DNA of 64,000 nucleotides, from assembly GCA_026261815.1 (NCBI GenBank), contig JAMPIT010000575.1:42075501-42139500 (forward strand), written 5' to 3'. Shown here one piece after another: positions 58,674 through 64,000 of the stretch (position 1 is its first letter; each line of letters starts with the position of its first letter). The translations under genes and the position numbers were made by a program. The notes under the pieces were generated by a model. That model had not been told where the DNA came from. It was given only the letters and a program-made list of their open reading frames with translations, and did not search any database. This stretch comes from Monarcha castaneiventris obscurior. Lineage: Eukaryota > Chordata > Aves > Passeriformes > Monarchidae.

Positions 58674-61600
58674 TGGAATTGAATTTGCAATCAGAGTACC
58701 TTCCTTCTCCAGCCTCCCATACACATCCTTAAGTAGTTTACCTAGTGGCATTATAAGAATCAATTATATTAATTTATGTTAAATATCAAATATTTTAAAA
58801 TTTTCTCTCTTTTAGAAGCAGATAACCTCCAAAATATTGGCTGTGCCAAGCCTTAAAAATTCTGAAAATATCTTTATATCTAATAAAGACTATGCAACAC
58901 AAATGTTGAAAATCAGAGCTTTACTGATCACTCCTCTATTTTCTTTTGAGAAGAATAAAAATTCCATGTTCATTAATGCTTTTACCAATCTTCCTTTTGA
59001 AGAACAAAGCACATTGAAATTCAGTGCCATAACGCTTCTTGTGTTCTAAGTAAATGTCCTTAAACACCGTAAGTGATGGGAAACAGAGGTGTTTCACAAG
59101 ATGTTCAGAGGGGCCATAGAAGTCTGTGGGTAATCCAGGGAGGAAATTCAGATCTACCCACATTATTTTTTGCTTGAAAGACCATCATTTATGTCCATTT
59201 CTACTGCCCTGCTCATCCAGTTTGCTCTTGCCTTCAGAAGCTGTAAACATAGAGTAAAATATGAGGCAGCGCTGTTGTCTAATCTGTCAACCATACTTCA
59301 GTAGCTAGCTGTGAAGGTCAACAGTTAAATAAGCCTGACCTGGGAGCAATTAGTCATAAATCCCATTATCCCAAAAAGAAATCTGACATAGAGAGATAAC
59401 AAAAAAGATATCTACCTACTGACTTTAGCAGTAGCCCAGGCAAGAAAGTTGTCTAATATTTCCAGTTGTAAAGGCAGTTTGTGGTACAGACAACATTTTT
59501 AAATACAGTTATGTGTGAAAAGGTTATACTTTTATTTTGTATCAGAAAAAGAATGAAGGAGCAAAGGTAAACTGGGACACCCAAACAAGGGAATGAAGGA
59601 AATATTAGGTGTAAGCAATATTAATTTGCAAAGTTCAGGTTTTATACTTAAAACAGAAAATAAACTAAGCCTCAGTAAAGAGAGGAACAGATGTTCAGGG
59701 AACACATAGTATTTCTTTTTCAGTATGAAATCCACACATTTGGCCCTATCAGCAACTATCAAAGGTACCAAACTCAAAGCTGCAAGATGTAGAAACATTT
59801 TTCCTTTCCAACCCCAAACCAAAATTTATTGAACTGAGTGACTGTAACCTGCTTCATCTGTGGGCAGATGTTGATTTTTTAATGGGAACCACTTCAGACA
59901 GAAAACTAAGGCATTTATAAACCATGATTTATATATGAGCAATAACCCACAGAAATAACCTCAGCATCAAATATTTTTTTCTTTATATGAGGTGGTGTGT
60001 TTTTATTTACAAATTCTTTTTGTTCAGTGTAAATAATTACAGCAGGTTATTATACAACTGGTTCATGGGCCTTCAATCAGCTGCATTGTTATTCTATCTG
60101 CATGCTTTGAGCATACTATCTTTCAGTCTTGCAACCTGTTGAAAACATATTTAAGGTCTATAGTTTATTGTCACAGAGAAAGATTGCCAGTACTCATTTG
60201 AAACCATCTCTGAAACCATTATCAAGTACTGCTTTTCTTGATACTGTGGGACGTATCTGTAGGTGTCAATCTGGCCCTGCCTGCTGCCTGTTGATAAGCC
60301 AGATATCACATATACCTTGTCACTGTGCCAAGGTATATGTGCCACAGGCAAACTGAAGCTCATCCTCTGGCTCTTATGGATTGTAGTGTGAAGCTCAGAA
60401 CAGACATAATATTGGAAGGCATTCTACAAAGTGTTAAGGTCATGGAGTCTGAATACATATTAGCTCAGACCCACTGGAATTTCATTTAATGTTTTTCTAA
60501 TATCTTTCATTTCTTTTGGGATTTCAGATGTTCATACACATGTGAATCATGAAATGTCAACTAAAAATAGAGCTTACATTCTTACAGGTTACAGACACAG
60601 AATGACAAACTGGAAATATAAGCAAACATTAAAGGGTGTAAATTACCAGGTTTTATCAATTTATTTGAGGCATCATATTTAATATTTTAGCTCTGCTGAT
60701 GTGGAGAAATATCTTGAACAACTTTGCCCCCCCTCTCCCAAGTCCCCTGGAGAACAGCATTTTTCAGCAGAAGGTCAGGAAGGAAAATGCAGCCTTTAGC
60801 TTCCAGCTGGTTTTAAATAAAGTAGAAATGGCATCTTCCCTGAATATGAAATACACTCCAAAAGATATTCTTAACAAAGTAAAGGGATGACTCTAGCTTC
60901 TGCTTTTAACTTAAGAGAGGGATCTGGTGTTTAAACAAAGTGTTGCAGGCTAAAGCTGGGAGAGAGAAATAAAAATTCAGAAACAAATGACAGTATAAAC
61001 ACGAATTTGAAGTTTTGTTTTGGTCACTGAGGTTTGATGAGGTTTGAAGAGCTTTTTCCTGTGCTTTACCTTACATTTCTCATCACAGAAAAGTCTGGAA
61101 CAAGTCGGAAAGAGATTAGAGATAATATTGTGCCTAGGCCTCTTAAGGCCATGGCTGTGGTCATTGGACACATTCTCTCTCCCCACTAAACCATTTCCAA
61201 CCTAGGCAGTCATCCTATCTTTAATTCCTTGATCCATGAGAGGAAAAGCCTGGAAGATACAGCTACAGGCAGCTACAGACAATTCCAGCATCAGCAGCAA
61301 CACCATTTCCCCCAGAGATCTCTTGTCTTTTCTTTACAGCCTGTTGTGCATTAACCAGGATGTGCTAACCAGATGTCACCTCCACCAGGCCTGGAATTAA
61401 CACCTTTCTGTCAAAAATTCCTCCTTTCTGCACTTATATCAAGTATCAGCTATGGTGGGCTCTCTTACTGTGGCCTTGACGCTGTTTGAGACAGGCAACA
61501 GTGCTCTTTAAGTCCCTACAACAGCTCCAGTCATGAGAAGAAGCAAAGCTGATTCTAGGACATTGTGGCTTTATCATTGGCTCTCAAATGCACAGACATG

Positions 61601-64000
61601 CAAACATATAACATCATGAAACAAATGGATATTTATGTGGAATAAAAGCTAGCCCAACAAAAAGTGCAGTGGGTAAATCAGAGCACTATAACGACATGCT
61701 AATTCCAAGGATGCAAGTTGTGATAAGACACTGAGATCTGTAGCAAAAAGAGAATCAAATAACCGCTATAATTCCTTTAAAATTTAGTAGTGAACCTTTA
61801 CAAATATTACGTGTCCTGCAAAAATAAAAATGCTTTTAAATGAAAGATAAACTATCTTTGTTTTTCCTCAGCCCAGTAAAGGAAATATTAAAATAAAATA
61901 AAAAAATGTTCAACTGAGAAGAAAGTTGATAACCATGTAACCTCACTTGCTCCTGCAGGATTGCTGATTTGGAGAATTCATTGAGAGTCATAAGGAGCAT
62001 GTCCAGGCAACTGTATTTTCAGTCTGCTATTGCCTCTTTCCCACCATTCTAAAAAAGTCCTGCTCAAGGATAGAAAGCGTTTCATCCTTGGCTCTCAGCC
62101 AAAATAAAATCTTTCCTCTTTCCAGGAAAAATAAAAATCCTAAGCAGCAACCTGAACATTTTCACCTCCCCTCTACAAGACAGATTTCCAGAAGTGTAGT
62201 GCAGCTTGGGGCAGAAGATGTTCTAGCAGCTTGTCAGGATTTTTTAGGACAAGGCAGGGAGAGTCTGTGCATCAGATGGGAACTGTGATAAATATATATG
62301 AGACTGAAAGAAGGATAGAAGGGGGTAAGAAGGCAAGTCACTTCCAGAGCACAAGACATTGAATTTTCAGCTTCTGCTGTACCTTTCAACTGCAATTGCT
62401 GACACAGGCAATCCCTCCTTTCCTGGCCAATTGAAGCTGATTTTCCACTGCTTAGTCCAGGTTATTCAGGCATTTCCATCATACATATCCAATTGTCCAC
62501 AGCAGAGGTAGAGGGGAGTCTTTGTCCTAACTCACAAAGGATGGACTTCACAGCTTCCTTTTCTGGGTTCTCTCTCCTTTTCAGTTTCTCTGAATCTATC
62601 CTCTTGGCAACCACAGAAATGCTTCTTTCCCCTACCTCACACCTCTTGCATACACATGACCCAGAAACATTGATAGTCTTTACTTGCCCTGAAAGGAGAG
62701 AGCTCTTCACTTTCCCCCAGCCAACCTTCCCTCCATTTGACCACGGAGACTTAGACCAGATACCTGCCAGGCACACTGGTGCTGGGGCCTGAAACACTCT
62801 TGCTCACTGTGTGAAGGAACTCTTCTGTCCTACCATATATACTTCTCCTAAGGCAGAACCTAGTCCTTAATGTTATGGATACATATAGTGCATCTCCAGC
62901 GTGAGAAATTCCACTAAAATCAATAAAAGGAATCAATAAAATTGTGGAATCAATAAAGGGAAGGTTGGAAGCAAATGGCGAAATCTGTACATTAAGTTTT
63001 AAAAATCCTCAGATCTTACAGATTTTAGTTAGTAGTTTTATATTTATGGCTTTAAAACTAGTTTCTGGAGGCTGGCAAAATAAATTACTGTTCCACAGAC
63101 TTCTCTGTCTCTCACATTAAGAGGACTGGAACGCAAACAAACATCTACTGTGACAGGGAGACACGTTTCTCTGTCTTAACCACAACCTTCTCTGTAACTA
63201 TAGTCTCTAAAGTATAAGCAGATTGAGACAAGATTACTGCTCTAGAGTCCAAAATGGGAAAATATTTAAAGGTGAGGTTTTGCATGCAATTTTACATATA
63301 ACTTTATTTCTGCAGGAACTTTTGTTAAAACACAAATAGCACTGCCCAGAATTTGACAGTCACCGTGTGCCAAAAACCTTTTGGTTGGCAACTACATCAA
63401 ATTTCAGTTTTACGCAAAAGATCATGCATTATTTGGAGAAAAGACTGAACTGGTAATAAGAAACTATTCATTTTATTTACAAATCCATAAATATGTGATC
63501 TTTTCTCCCTTACAATCGTATTTGAACTGGCAGGATGGAATAGCAGTATACCCTTTGGAACCTTTCTTCACTCAAGTACATATAATCATTACTGTCAGCC
63601 CATCAAGCTCCAGGTGACAATAGATTCTATATAAACTCTTTTAAGTCACATTTGATTAGACCCTTTCCTGTATGAGTTTGACATGTTTTATTATTTCTTA
63701 TCATGGCTTCTGTGGCGGAGTTCCCCAGAATAACTCCTGTACTGTAGCTGACAAACGAAATCTGACTTACATTACAGAGAAAGTAATGCTGAAAGTCTCC
63801 AGCCGAATATGGTAAAGTGTGTAATTTACAATTTTCTTATTTGAATAGAAGCTTTATTTTGAGTAACATCAACTAAAACCAGGTAACACTTACCAGGCAG
63901 AAGAGGATAGAAAGTGACCTGTATCCCAGATGGAGGTGGCAGAGAATCTGTGGCAAGGTAAACAAATGTAATAACAGAAAGAAACATAGACGGTAATAAA
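58674..64000. other. AT-rich non-coding DNA to the window end
   Basis: No exon, RNA gene or transposon recognised. Overlapping frames at 62462-62797 (111 codons, minus) and 62493-62792 (99 codons, plus) lie in slightly GC-richer sequence and show no domain. Confidence 0.5.

Overview
The window looks like a gene-poor, AT-rich stretch of a bird nuclear genome. The main evidence is interspersed repeats: at least eight fragments of CR1 non-LTR retrotransposons on both strands, with the conserved CR1 3' end and degenerate ATTCTATG- or ATTCT-type tails, plus pieces of an avian endogenous-retrovirus LTR of a kind I know from neoavian genomes, passerines included. I cannot name the species. I find no convincing protein-coding exon, rRNA, tRNA, CRISPR array or bacterial-style operon. 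Every longer open frame is a low-complexity repeat, lies inside a transposon or LTR, or has no recognisable similarity. The region is best described as intergenic or deep intronic DNA.

Layout. 1-5.5 kb: a 5'-truncated CR1 (+) with a pentanucleotide tail, an antisense CR1, an older CR1-type 3' end, two short LTR starts of one family, and a possible very old L2-like LINE remnant. 5.5-17.3 kb: unique-looking AT-rich DNA. 17.3-19 kb: a GC-rich, G-quadruplex-capable segment, then two CR1 3' ends on the + strand. 19-37.8 kb: mostly featureless, with a small GC-rich patch near 21.4 kb, a pyrimidine-rich minisatellite at 23.85 kb and several poly(A)/poly(T) runs. 37.8-38.96 kb: a large LTR fragment of about 1.1 kb. 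40.993-42.249 kb: a 1,257-base poly(C) tract broken by only four A's. 45.1-46.6 kb: the longest CR1 copy, still showing reverse-transcriptase motifs, with an inverted middle segment and internal deletions. 48.9-56.7 kb: three or four more CR1 remnants. 58.418-58.673 kb: an uninterrupted 256-base homopurine (GGAGAA)n tract. The rest, to 64 kb, is featureless to me.

No genes can be said to work together here. What can be read is a history of retrotransposition and decay: several CR1 types and one LTR family of different apparent ages, followed by expansion of simple repeats. The items most worth checking are the poly(C) tract (true locus or assembly artefact) and the rearranged CR1 at 45.1-46.6 kb. 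Repeat assignments come from recognising consensus-like sequence by eye; no database search was run, so family names are kept broad.
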